From Methanothrix sp. (GTDB lineage: Archaea > Halobacteriota > Methanosarcinia > Methanotrichales > Methanotrichaceae), in assembly GCA_028679775.1 (NCBI GenBank), contig JAJRAX010000011.1:1-11411 (forward strand): a stretch of DNA of 11,411 bases. The letters run 5' to 3'. Positions 1 to 6,003 of this stretch are shown here, piece by piece (within the stretch, counting starts at the first letter, position 1; each line of letters begins with the position of its first letter). The position numbers were made by a program, and so were the translations under genes. The notes beneath the pieces are model-generated. The model was not told where the DNA came from and searched no databases. It was given only the letters and a program-made list of their open reading frames with translations.

Positions 1-1
1 C

Positions 2-100
2 CGCGCCTACTACGTTGTTGCCCAATCCAAGTTCGACTTTGCGGGGTACATGGTACAGGCAACTGACTTGCATTCCCGACCAAACGAGTCTGAAGGTTAA
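2..100 (+). CDS. possible C-terminal tail of a truncated gene
   Basis: An open frame runs from the window edge through 32 codons to TAA at 98-100 and would end in the residues HSRPNESEG. A polar, charged tail is what the end of a real protein often looks like, but 32 codons is too short to prove coding. I do not recognise the family. Right-end-like IS605 structures lie downstream, so a transposon-protein tail is possible. However, the nearest such structure (165-214) is oriented for the minus strand, which does not support that pairing. Confidence 0.25.
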   Translation, partial: RAYYVVAQSKFDFAGYMVQATDLHSRPNESEG

Positions 101-152
101 CGGTTAGGCAGAAATAGGCATGAAATTAGATATAGTTGATCTACGCGGAGCG

Positions 153-226
153 AAAGTAATGAATGGGGTACGATTCTATCCCATCCCCTGAGGGAGATGG
201 GTCTTCTCTACCCCTTTACCCCAACG
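153..226 (-). repeat. left inverted repeat of a hairpin-flanked cassette (IS605 right-end-like)
   Basis: This segment matches the reverse complement of 723-796 over nearly its whole length, with small indels. Shared blocks include AAAGTAA (153-159), ACGATTC, TCTTCTCT and ACCC(C)AACG. It folds into an inner hairpin, CCCATC (180-185) with GATGGG (196-201) and CCC with GGG inside, enclosed by an outer stem GGGGTA (165-170) with TACCCC (209-214). The outer stem of the other copy is changed on both sides (GGGGC with GCCCC), so pairing is kept by compensating differences. Inner hairpins of this kind are typical of the right end of IS200/IS605 elements, where the TnpB guide RNA (omegaRNA) scaffold lies. 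Read on the minus strand, it immediately follows the stop codon of the gene at 233-694. Confidence 0.65.
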
Positions 227-232
227 TTATAA

Positions 233-694
233 TTACTTCCATTTGCTTGATTCTATTTCATTCAAATTTTCGATGAGGTAGGCAGCTATCTTTATCGAAA
301 GCTTATTGCTCCTGCAGATGGCGAGCACCCGGTGAAGCTCATCTCTTTCCATAGAAGCCGTATTCTGGGCAACATATAGCATTGCTCCTTGATAGCCATC
401 ATCTAAAAGAGAATCTTTAACCGACTCCAGTGTCGCGTCGCTGATATGGATTCCTATGGCGCCAATCTTTTCGATAGCTTCTGCAGTTTTTTCGTTAAAT
501 TTTATATCAGGCTCGCTTAAAATAGACGGCTCAGGAGATTCTTTGACAAAATCTAGTGCTTTCTTAGAGACGCCTTTTAGTATTAACTCCGAAGCCAACT
601 TCTTTAGAGTCTTGCCCTGTAATATGGCTTCTGCTTCCAAAGATCTGTAAGCATTAGGAGTTATCTCTATTCTGGTATATTTAATGCTGGGCAT
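233..694 (-). CDS. hypothetical protein with N-terminal ribbon-helix-helix-like segment
   Basis: This encodes 153 residues of unrecognised family. Residues 4-45 have the pattern of a ribbon-helix-helix DNA-binding unit: a short beta stretch (IKYTRIEIT) followed by two helices around AYRSLEAEAILQGKT and LKKLASELILKG. Residues 50-75 are polar and probably a linker. Residues 83-148 look helical (SVKDSLLDDGYQGAML, ELHRVLAICRSNKLSIK, IAAYLIENLNEI) and match no domain I know. No catalytic motif, signal peptide or membrane segment is seen. The ATG start is preceded by a purine-rich AGGAAGAGG about 11-15 bases upstream and an A-rich GATAAAAAGG box. The gene fills almost the entire space between two inverted hairpin repeats, so it looks like the single protein of a small mobile or integrated cassette. 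A DNA-binding regulator or antitoxin-like role is inference from the N-terminus only. Confidence 0.7.
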   Translation of the reverse strand: MPSIKYTRIEITPNAYRSLEAEAILQGKTLKKLASELILKGVSKKALDFVKESPEPSILSEPDIKFNEKTAEAIEKIGAIGIHISDATLESVKDSLLDDGYQGAMLYVAQNTASMERDELHRVLAICRSNKLSIKIAAYLIENLNEIESSKWK

Positions 695-722
695 TTAGTA
701 AAGCGCCTCTTCCTTTTTATCT

Positions 723-796
723 CGTTGGGTCAAGGGGCAGAGAAGACCCCCATCCTTCAGGGTGGGGATGAATCGTGCCCCTTGCATAGTTACTTT
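723..796 (+). repeat. right inverted repeat of the cassette (IS605 right-end-like)
   Basis: This is the partner of the repeat at 153-226. It forms an 8-bp hairpin, CCCCATCC (748-755) with GGGTGGGG positions 760-767 (one G-T pair) around a TTCA loop. A perfect outer stem CAAGGGGC (731-738) with GCCCCTTG (777-784) encloses it. The CCTTCAGG core with a C-rich 5' arm and G-rich 3' arm is the usual form of an IS200/IS605 right-end hairpin. Its last seven bases (790-796) coincide with the end of the small antitoxin-like gene, so either the element reaches into that gene or the final match is chance. Confidence 0.65.
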
Positions 797-918
797 TTCA
801 AGTCTTCAGCTATACTTAGGATTCTAGCAATGATGTCATCATAGCTTTCTCCTTTCGACCCATACTTCTTCAAACGGTCTCTAGTTTCCGTTTTTAACCT
901 AACGTTAGTGAATCCCAT
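790..918 (-). CDS. VapB-like ribbon-helix-helix antitoxin, 42 aa
   Basis: This short gene begins MGFTNVRLKTETRDRLKKYG and continues with GESYDDIIARIL, ending in KK. The pattern is a beta strand (NVRL), helix A (ETRDRLKKYG), the turn SKGES, then helix B (YDDIIARILSIAEDL). It is characteristic of the short archaeal VapB-type antitoxins usually paired with PIN-domain VapC toxins, in which (S/T)YDDII is the most conserved stretch. Such proteins bind their own promoter as dimers and neutralise the toxin. No PIN-domain frame follows within the window. The DNA downstream is the hairpin cassette, whose repeat meets the stop codon, so the toxin may have been displaced, or the gene may be an orphan. 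The start is the first ATG. There is no Shine-Dalgarno, but a TATA-like box lies about 26 bases upstream, which fits a leaderless mRNA. Confidence 0.75.
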   Translation of the reverse strand: MGFTNVRLKTETRDRLKKYGSKGESYDDIIARILSIAEDLKK

Positions 919-999
919 ATAGCGTAATATCCTGCAATCCTATTTAAGACTAACCTGAATCTGCAAGTGTCAAATACTATCACGTCATATTACGCTATA
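918..999. repeat. perfect 13-bp inverted repeat around the antitoxin promoter
   Basis: TATAGCGTAATAT at 918-930 is the exact reverse complement of ATATTACGCTATA at 987-999. The near arm touches the antitoxin start codon and the far arm lies upstream of its TATA-like box. This placement suits an autoregulatory operator bridged by an RHH antitoxin, but terminal repeats of a tiny element are an alternative reading. The identity of the arms is seen directly; the function is inferred. Confidence 0.55.
941..948 (-). promoter_or_regulatory. TATA-like box for the antitoxin gene
   Basis: The minus strand reads CTTAAATA here, with its centre about 26 bases before the ATG at 918. In archaea the TATA box is centred near -26, which would place transcription at or next to the start codon and give a leaderless transcript. 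Confidence 0.5.
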
Positions 1000-1003
1000 G
1001 TTC

Positions 1004-1017
1004 CCTGGTTAACCAGG
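1004..1017. repeat. perfect 14-bp palindrome
   Basis: CCTGGTTAACCAGG is fully self-complementary and lies five bases beyond the far arm of the 13-bp inverted repeat, upstream of the antitoxin promoter. It could be a dimeric regulator site or a short cruciform. A 4-bp hairpin with a GCGA loop (CCTC-GCGA-GAGG, 1031-1042) follows shortly after. Confidence 0.5.
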
Positions 1018-1105
1018 AAACCGATTCACGCCTCGCGAGAGGTAGGACACTCTGGATCTACAGTTGAGGGAAACCTATGAAACTTCAAGGATTCGCTGTC
1101 CCTGT

Positions 1106-1176
1106 GTCAACCGACCAATAGCGACACGACTTTTTGCGTAGTCGCAAGCCGCGTCCTTCAGGGCGTGGTAGTTGAC
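1106..1176 (+). mobile_element. IS200/IS605 right-end-like (omegaRNA-type) structured remnant
   Basis: Two hairpins lie inside a perfect outer stem GTCAAC (1106-1111) with GTTGAC (1171-1176). Hairpin 1 pairs GCGACACG (1121-1128) with CGT-A-GTCGC (1137-1145), leaving one bulged A. Hairpin 2 pairs CCGCGTCC (1149-1156) with GGGCGTGG (1161-1168) around a TTCA loop, the same loop as the structure at 748-767. This resembles the right end of IS605-family elements, where the TnpB guide RNA scaffold ends and the guide begins just outside the element. No tnpB or tnpA frame was recognised upstream, so this appears to be an orphan end. Confidence 0.5.
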
Positions 1177-1673
1177 TTGGTGTTCTCCATCTGCTTGAGC
1201 TATCTATAAATCTATCCTTCTGATACATTATAAATCTTCTTCGGCCAGGCCTCATTGAATAATGGACAATATGGCAGATTTGAACAAAAATTAGCGGAAA
1301 TTGGCCCATCCGACTGCCATCATCCCTGGATACTATTCCTTTAGGGGTAAAAAGCCTTTTAGTTGAAATTCCCGTTTTTCATATTTTTGTATTTCTACTA
1401 TTTATTGAAAAATTGATTGACATATTTTTGCTTTTAATGGAATTTAATGCCATGTTATACCATAATATTGATAAACTAGTAGGTAATGTAATCAATGTCC
1501 TAGCCAGCAATCGATGCAGGCCAGAAGCTGATAGGATCTTCTGGCTTTGTTTCCCTCATGCGTGCAAAGGACGGAGAAAAAGAGGTGAAGATGGACTAAA
1601 GCTATGCATAAGTCTGATTCGATTATCCATAGATATGAACGGGCAAATCTGATGATGAAAAGGAGGCAAAAAT
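1177..1673. other. gene-free AT-rich stretch
   Basis: I find no convincing protein gene in these roughly 500 bases; the open frames present lack recognisable composition or start signals. It holds a near-perfect inverted repeat ATTGATTgACAT (1412-1423) with ATGTAATCAAT (1486-1496), an 8-bp hairpin at 1520-1545, and many AT-rich boxes that could serve as promoters for the small gene at 1674. The strong AGGAGG just before 1674 marks the next real gene. Confidence 0.5.
1520..1552 (+). terminator. hairpin with T-rich tail, terminator-like or leader structure
   Basis: GCCAGAAG (1520-1527) pairs perfectly with CTTCTGGC (1538-1545), followed by TTTGTTT. The shape resembles an intrinsic terminator or an attenuator. 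No gene is recognised directly upstream, so it may instead lie in the 5' leader of the downstream small gene. Confidence 0.3.
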
Positions 1674-1820
1674 ATGGGAATAGGGACAATCGTACCGGCA
1701 GTATTCTTCCTGGCAGGAATTGGGGCTATACTTGTCTCAGGCGGGGCAATAATGTATATGGTAGTTGGTGATGCATTGGTGGCTCTATCCGGATTGTCAT
1801 TCGTAAAATTTTCAGGATAA
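1674..1820 (+). CDS. small hydrophobic membrane protein, 48 aa
   Basis: The ATG follows a strong Shine-Dalgarno AGGAGG (1661-1666) with a seven-base gap, which decides this start. The 48 residues begin MGIGTIVPAVFFLAGIGAIL and are almost wholly hydrophobic and glycine-rich. Residues 5-22 and about 24-43 could form one long or two short membrane helices, with a short C-terminal end FVKFSG. No family is recognised. It lies 49 bases before the AhpD-like gene on the same strand and may be cotranscribed with it, although an AT palindrome sits between. It could be a small membrane anchor or partner, but that is inference from position only. Confidence 0.65.
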   Translation: MGIGTIVPAVFFLAGIGAILVSGGAIMYMVVGDALVALSGLSFVKFSG

Positions 1821-1833
1821 TTAAATTAAGAAT

Positions 1834-1847
1834 ATTTTTTAAAAAAT
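1834..1847. repeat. AT palindrome between the small gene and the AhpD-like gene
   Basis: ATTTTTT (1834-1840) is followed directly by its complement AAAAAAT (1841-1847). The T-run could end transcription of the small gene in the archaeal oligo-T manner, and the A-rich part could act as a TATA-like element for the next gene. The sequence does not decide between these. Confidence 0.35.
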
Positions 1848-1869
1848 AGAAAATATTTAGGAGAAGGAT

Positions 1870-2328
1870 ATGATCATAAGTTTAGATGATGAACTGGATG
1901 CCATTTTGGCTAATGGTAAGGAGAAGGCTGCAGAAGACATCATGCGAGCTTTAGAGAGCACCTATGGTGAAGTTCCATATGTATTTTCATTCATGAAGGA
2001 TAATCCAGATATTCTGATAACAAAGGTGCTTTACAACAATTCCATTCTAAGGAGCACTACATTGGATGATAAAACCATAGAGCTCATATCCATTGCGGTG
2101 TCGGCTGCCATGAGATGCAGCCATTGCTTGAAATTGCATATCAGGTTAGCAACAAATCTAGGTGTTCCAGATGATCAGATTGCAGCTGCCGTATTTCTCG
2201 CGGGAAACCTTGTAAACGCCAGCGTTTTGGCTACGGCATCTCGCCAGCTGGATGAAGAGCGCGAGGTCTGTCGGATCTGCGAGATTGGCAGCAAGGCCTG
2301 TGAGATACAGGGCGTGAGCAGAGATTGA
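1870..2328 (+). CDS. AhpD-like / carboxymuconolactone decarboxylase-family protein
   Basis: The 152 residues carry the AhpD-type redox signature: Glu71, then C83-x-x-C86 in RCSHCLKLH, then His90, with 12 residues between Glu and the first Cys as in AhpD. In that family the CxxC pair with the Glu/His relay supports alkylhydroperoxidase or thiol-disulfide chemistry. The helix LGVPDDQIAAAVFLAGNLVNAS is also typical of the fold. Residues 134-144 add C134, C137 and C144 (CRICEIGSKAC), a tail not usual for the core domain, which might bind metal or form a second dithiol. The protein is cytoplasmic, with no signal or membrane segment. The start is supported by AGGAGAAGG directly upstream. Substrate and physiological role are unknown; oxidative-stress defence in an anaerobe is plausible. 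Confidence 0.85.
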   Translation: MIISLDDELDAILANGKEKAAEDIMRALESTYGEVPYVFSFMKDNPDILITKVLYNNSILRSTTLDDKTIELISIAVSAAMRCSHCLKLHIRLATNLGVPDDQIAAAVFLAGNLVNASVLATASRQLDEEREVCRICEIGSKACEIQGVSRD

Positions 2329-2329
2329 C

Positions 2330-2336
2330 TTTTTTT
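2330..2336 (+). terminator. oligo-T run after the AhpD-like gene
   Basis: Seven T residues begin two bases after the TGA stop, in the 35-bp gap between convergent genes. Archaeal RNA polymerase terminates at such runs without needing a hairpin. None was seen. Confidence 0.45.
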
Positions 2337-2363
2337 AAGCAGATACACACACACGACCAGATC

Positions 2364-2969
2364 CTAAACAAGGCTCAACGCCTGCCTCAAGAATTCCTTC
2401 GCTCGCCTAACCTCTTTTGGATCATACGGTGGATGATTCATCTGATCGGATCTTACCTCATCCAGCACTTCGGTGAGGATCTTCATCGTCTCCACCGATC
2501 CAGGGCAGGACTCATTCACGACAACCTGATCCTCAGATCCATAGATTCCCAGAAAGGGAAAGATCCGGCAGGACCAGGGACGTGCTGCATATATCCTGCA
2601 GCCGCCAGCGTTCTTGTCATAAAACTTGCATGGAAGGATATGCTTGAAGTCCAGCACTCCGGGCTTATCCGGATCAGGAATTGTGAGCTTCTTGATGGCC
2701 TTGTTCAGTGGAATCTTGAGGTGCCGTGCTATGACTGACGCATCCTCGGGCTTTAGCCTGATCGGATCGCCGGTGGTGCAGCAAGTCCCGCACCTGTGAC
2801 ATCGAAATATCAGGTGGCAGGCCATGCGATAATAATCCACCGTGGTATAACTTGCTCTATCCATCTTTGTGAAGACCTGCCGATCAGGTAAAGTCGTCGC
2901 CACGTGAAGCATCCGAGCGATTGCTCTTGGATCTTTTGATTCCTCTGCGGTTTGTGCTGTTTCTGCCAT
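2364..2969 (-). CDS. YkgJ-family cysteine-cluster protein
   Basis: The 201 residues contain the full cysteine signature of the YkgJ / putative zinc- or iron-chelating domain: FRCHRCGTCC (C57, C60, C63, C64), PCKFY (C114), CRIYAARPWSCRIFPF (C124 and C134) and a later C155 in NESCPG. Another Cys (C51) lies before the cluster. These residues are thought to bind a metal or Fe-S cluster, and the molecular function of the family is poorly defined. Residues 1-50 form a polar N-terminal extension and residues 160-201 a helical tail. No signal peptide is seen. It is convergent with the AhpD-like gene and divergent from engB, with only about 58 bases between the starts. The start is the first ATG. A TATA-like CTATAC lies about 20 bases upstream and no clear Shine-Dalgarno is seen. 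Confidence 0.85.
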   Translation of the reverse strand: MAETAQTAEESKDPRAIARMLHVATTLPDRQVFTKMDRASYTTVDYYRMACHLIFRCHRCGTCCTTGDPIRLKPEDASVIARHLKIPLNKAIKKLTIPDPDKPGVLDFKHILPCKFYDKNAGGCRIYAARPWSCRIFPFLGIYGSEDQVVVNESCPGSVETMKILTEVLDEVRSDQMNHPPYDPKEVRRAKEFLRQALSLV

Positions 2970-3027
2970 TATTGGCCTGACTCTTGTATAGACATCCTTT
3001 TCAATCTTGCCCTTCCACTACTACTTC

Positions 3028-3600
3028 ATGGTCATGGAGATCGTTCTCATCGGCAGATCCAATGTAGGAAAGTCAACTCTGTTCTGGCAGCTCACCGGGA
3101 CAAAGGTCCGGGTGGGAAAACGCCCGGGAATCACCCAGTACCCCTTCAAGACAAGAGTTGGAGACATCTTTTATGTGGATATGCCTGGGTACGGCTTTAT
3201 GCGCAAGGCCTCTCCTGACTATCAGGAGAAAATTAAAGACCTGATTGTGAAATACTTCGAAGAGCATGCAGAAGAGATCCTCCTGGTAGTTCAGGTCATC
3301 GACGCAGCCTCATTTCTGGATATTGCCGACCGCTGGGAGGGCAGAGGCGAGGTTCCCCTTGAGATCGAGCTCTGGGAGTTTTTGAGTGACATGGGACTGA
3401 ATTTGGCATTGGCCGCGAATAAGATGGACCGAATAGCCAAAGCGGACGTGGATGGGGCTCTTGATCTCATCTGTGAGAGGCTCGGCATGATGCCTCCCTG
3501 GACCCAGTGGCTGGACAGGATCGCGCCTATCAGCGCCAAGCGCGCCCAGGTCCAGCCGCTAAAAAACATCATCAACAAGAGGCTGGCGATGAAAAGATAG
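3028..3600 (+). CDS. engB: EngB/YihA-type GTP-binding protein
   Basis: This TRAFAC GTPase has 190 residues from ATG 3028. The motifs are complete: G1 GRSNVGKS (9-16), G2 GIT (T36), G3 DMPGYG (51-56), G4 NKMD (131-134) and G5 SAK (169-171). The RPGIT and DMPGYGF wording is specific to the EngB/YihA family, which in bacteria is needed for late large-subunit ribosome assembly; archaeal members are presumed to act similarly. It is cytosolic. An in-frame TTG at 3007 would add seven residues (MPFHYYF), but family members start just before the EIV(L/F)IGRSN strand. I therefore prefer ATG 3028, with 3034 also possible. No clear Shine-Dalgarno precedes any of them. It is divergent from the YkgJ gene and convergent with the permease operon. 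Confidence 0.92.
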   Translation: MVMEIVLIGRSNVGKSTLFWQLTGTKVRVGKRPGITQYPFKTRVGDIFYVDMPGYGFMRKASPDYQEKIKDLIVKYFEEHAEEILLVVQVIDAASFLDIADRWEGRGEVPLEIELWEFLSDMGLNLALAANKMDRIAKADVDGALDLICERLGMMPPWTQWLDRIAPISAKRAQVQPLKNIINKRLAMKR

Positions 3601-3623
3601 GCCGGTGTCTTGTGATAAAAGCT

Positions 3624-4784
3624 TCAAATGCTGCCGATCGCCTCTACCGGGTCCATTCGAGATGCCTTCCAGGCCGGATAGATCCCTGCCACAAAGTTGA
3701 CCATTAGTGCGAAGACCACTGCATACAAAAAGTACTCCGGATTCATGACGATGTTCATCCTGGAGACCACGTAGATCTCAGAAGGAAGCTCAATGCCATA
3801 AGACATGATCAGACGTGCTGTCAGGAATGCCAGGATGATGCCCAACGTTGCAGCCGGCGGCGCCAGTATCAGGCTCTCCATCATGAAGATCTTGAGAATA
3901 GAATTGCGAGTGGCACCCATTGCCATGAGTATGCCAATCTCCTTTGTCCTCCTGCTTATTATCATTATCATAGTATTGGCTATGCCAAAGCCGGCTATTA
4001 TGAATATCAAGATGTAGAATATCATGGAGAAAATTGACTGGGTCTGAATCAGCTGCAAAATGTCAGCGTTCATGTCCTGCCAGGATTTCGACTCATACCT
4101 AAATTTTGTTTTGAGATCGGCTACCATGTACGGGGCCCGGTAGATATCGACAATCTTAGCATCCACCTCGGAGACCACATCACCTTCTCCTACCAGATCC
4201 TGGGCTGTGCTTAAAGGAATATAGATTCTCGACTTGTCCACAGCAGATCCAGTCTCAAAGAGGCCTGCCACCTTCAGTCTAACGGATTTGTTGCCTCTGG
4301 CCAGGATGAAGTCGTCTTCGAGCTTCAGCTCAAGCTCTTTGGCGAGCTTTGTTCCTATGAAGACGGACAGCTTTCTCCTCTCCAGATCGAAAAAGTCGCC
4401 GGCAACAACATCCTCTCGGACCTTCATCAGCCTGTCCTCATCAACCGGATCGACGCCAATAAACTCCACTCCTCGGACCTCGTCCTTGTGTCTGGCCCCG
4501 GCCTTCCCAATAAGCCTCGCCGAGATAGCTTCAACTCCAGGATAGTCACTCAGGTAAGAGGATACAGTCCGGTAGAGGTAGACATACTTTTCATCCGGTT
4601 TGGGCTGGACATAGACGTGAGGATTATTCTCAACCGTAGACGAGATTATCTCCTCCTCAAAGCCACCTAGCATTCCCATGAAGACGACGATTACCGCCAC
4701 TGCCAGAGTCACTGCTGCCACAGTAAAAAGGGCCAGCTTTGGATTTCTAAGGATATGGCTCTTGGCTACAGTGAACTCGTACAT
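3624..4784 (-). CDS. FtsX/MacB-type ABC transporter permease (second of a pair)
   Basis: This is a 386-residue membrane protein with the LolC/E-MacB-FtsX layout. One N-terminal helix (about 16-38) is followed by a large extracytoplasmic domain (about 40-250, MacB-PCD-like) and three C-terminal helices (about 252-276, 301-326, 350-370). Diagnostic cytoplasmic motifs are KEIGILMAMGA (281-291), which contacts the ATPase, and YPAWKASRMDPVEAI (369-383) at the end. Such permeases work by mechanotransmission, moving lipids, lipoproteins or peptides or driving envelope enzymes, not by classical import. It begins ten bases after its paralogue, and its Shine-Dalgarno GAGG overlaps the upstream TGA stop, so the two are probably translationally coupled and form a heterodimer. 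No ATP-binding subunit is encoded in the window. Substrate unknown. Confidence 0.88.
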   Translation of the reverse strand: MYEFTVAKSHILRNPKLALFTVAAVTLAVAVIVVFMGMLGGFEEEIISSTVENNPHVYVQPKPDEKYVYLYRTVSSYLSDYPGVEAISARLIGKAGARHKDEVRGVEFIGVDPVDEDRLMKVREDVVAGDFFDLERRKLSVFIGTKLAKELELKLEDDFILARGNKSVRLKVAGLFETGSAVDKSRIYIPLSTAQDLVGEGDVVSEVDAKIVDIYRAPYMVADLKTKFRYESKSWQDMNADILQLIQTQSIFSMIFYILIFIIAGFGIANTMIMIISRRTKEIGILMAMGATRNSILKIFMMESLILAPPAATLGIILAFLTARLIMSYGIELPSEIYVVSRMNIVMNPEYFLYAVVFALMVNFVAGIYPAWKASRMDPVEAIGSI

Positions 4785-4794
4785 CTCTTTATCC

Positions 4795-5976
4795 TCATCC
4801 GTTGATGGCCTGAGCCGGATCTAGCCTTGAAGCTTTCCAGGCCGGATAGGAGCCAGCTAAGACACTCAATGCTGCTGCCATCAGCACGATGATCAGGAAG
4901 CTGCTGACATTGATCACCAGAGGCAAGGAGATCTCTTGTCCTCCGGGAGACTCCATCTTGATCTCCAGGCTCTGCAGATAAAGAGATACTGAAAGTCCCA
5001 GAAGAACTCCCAGCAGTCCACCCATTATCCCCAAGACCGCGCTCTCAATGAGAAATATGTTTCTGATGTTTCTCCCGCTTGCTCCCATGGCCATGAGCAT
5101 TCCAATCTCGCTGGTTTTTTCGTTGACCAGCATATACATCACGCTTCCGATCCCGAAAGCGGCTATTATCAATATCAATAACATGATCAATTGATTCTGA
5201 AATTTCTCAATTGCCAGCGTCTTCAGGATTTCAGGATAAAGCGTCTGCCAGCTCTCAGCCTTGTATCCATATTCCTGCAGGTTGGCGGTGACTGCATCAG
5301 CTAAATAGACATCATCAAGCTTGATATCCACAGTAGAGACTACATCACCCTTTCCAACCAGATCCCTAGCTGTGGAACGAGAGACAAAAGCGATATTTTC
5401 AGGCCATCCAGTTGGCAGATTGAAGATGCCGGAGACCATGAGGTTGCTTCCTTTTGCATCTGGAATGCTGGCGTAGATCGTCTGGCCTACCTTGATATTC
5501 AGGTCTTCGGCCAGCTTCTTGGCAAGAACAACCTTCTTGCCCTCTTTGATGGCCGAGAAATCCCCAGCAAATACGTGCTTTTCAACGTGATAGATTCGAT
5601 TGATATCATCGGGATCTGCGCCTGACAGGGATACGCTTTCTACGTTCTCCTTGTAGGTGAATGTCACATCCGCCATAATGCCAGGCGATACGGCAATCAC
5701 ACCCGGAATGAGCCAAATTCTATCGATCAGGCTCTTGTAAAGGTAGATGTAGTCGTCTCCATCTCTGGGCGAGACCGTGACGTGAGGAAGGTCCTCGACA
5801 ATGATATCAAAAAGCATCTCCTGAAATCCGTCCTGCATTGACACAAATATCAGAGATATGGCTACGGCCAGAGCTATGGCGGCTACCGAGAGGAATGTGC
5901 CCCTCTTTCTGTAAGCGATGTGCCGCATGACCACAGCAATCTCGAAGTCGGGAACGACATCGGAGAGGAGTGACAT
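4795..5976 (-). CDS. FtsX/MacB-type ABC transporter permease (first of a pair)
   Basis: The 393 residues have the same order as the downstream gene. TM1 spans about 27-47, an extracytoplasmic domain spans about 50-258, and TM2 (262-283), TM3 (308-334) and TM4 (358-377) follow. The motifs SEIGMLMAMGAS (289-300) and YPAWKASRLDPAQAI (377-391) match the FtsX/LolE signature. Many segments are shared with the partner, for example DLVG(K/E)GDVVS and ADP/VDP-D in the outer domain, so the pair arose by duplication. It is the first gene of a two-gene operon read away from the alpha/beta hydrolase. ATG 5976 is the start that leaves a normal N-terminal cytoplasmic segment; the Shine-Dalgarno is weak. The 13-bp repeats at 6004-6068 lie in its upstream region. 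Confidence 0.88.
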   Translation of the reverse strand: MSLLSDVVPDFEIAVVMRHIAYRKRGTFLSVAAIALAVAISLIFVSMQDGFQEMLFDIIVEDLPHVTVSPRDGDDYIYLYKSLIDRIWLIPGVIAVSPGIMADVTFTYKENVESVSLSGADPDDINRIYHVEKHVFAGDFSAIKEGKKVVLAKKLAEDLNIKVGQTIYASIPDAKGSNLMVSGIFNLPTGWPENIAFVSRSTARDLVGKGDVVSTVDIKLDDVYLADAVTANLQEYGYKAESWQTLYPEILKTLAIEKFQNQLIMLLILIIAAFGIGSVMYMLVNEKTSEIGMLMAMGASGRNIRNIFLIESAVLGIMGGLLGVLLGLSVSLYLQSLEIKMESPGGQEISLPLVINVSSFLIIVLMAAALSVLAGSYPAWKASRLDPAQAING

Positions 5977-6003
5977 TTATCGGGACTTCCATCTGATTTT
6001 CAT

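Noticed and set aside
1085..1309. 74-aa minus-strand open frame
   Set aside because: It runs through the right-end-like hairpins, and its Arg/Pro-rich wording is the usual artefact of reading such a structure backwards. No start signals.
1413..1652. 79-aa plus-strand open frame before the small membrane gene
   Set aside because: The composition is not protein-like, no Shine-Dalgarno precedes it, and it spans an 8-bp hairpin.
2345..2354. (AC)5 dinucleotide run
   Set aside because: Short and within expectation for an intergenic gap; no role apparent.
2325..2738. 137-aa plus-strand frame
   Set aside because: It lies antisense to the YkgJ-family gene, whose cysteine motifs are unambiguous.
4488..4670. 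Plus-strand frames within the permease genes
   Set aside because: Antisense to well-supported FtsX-type coding sequence.
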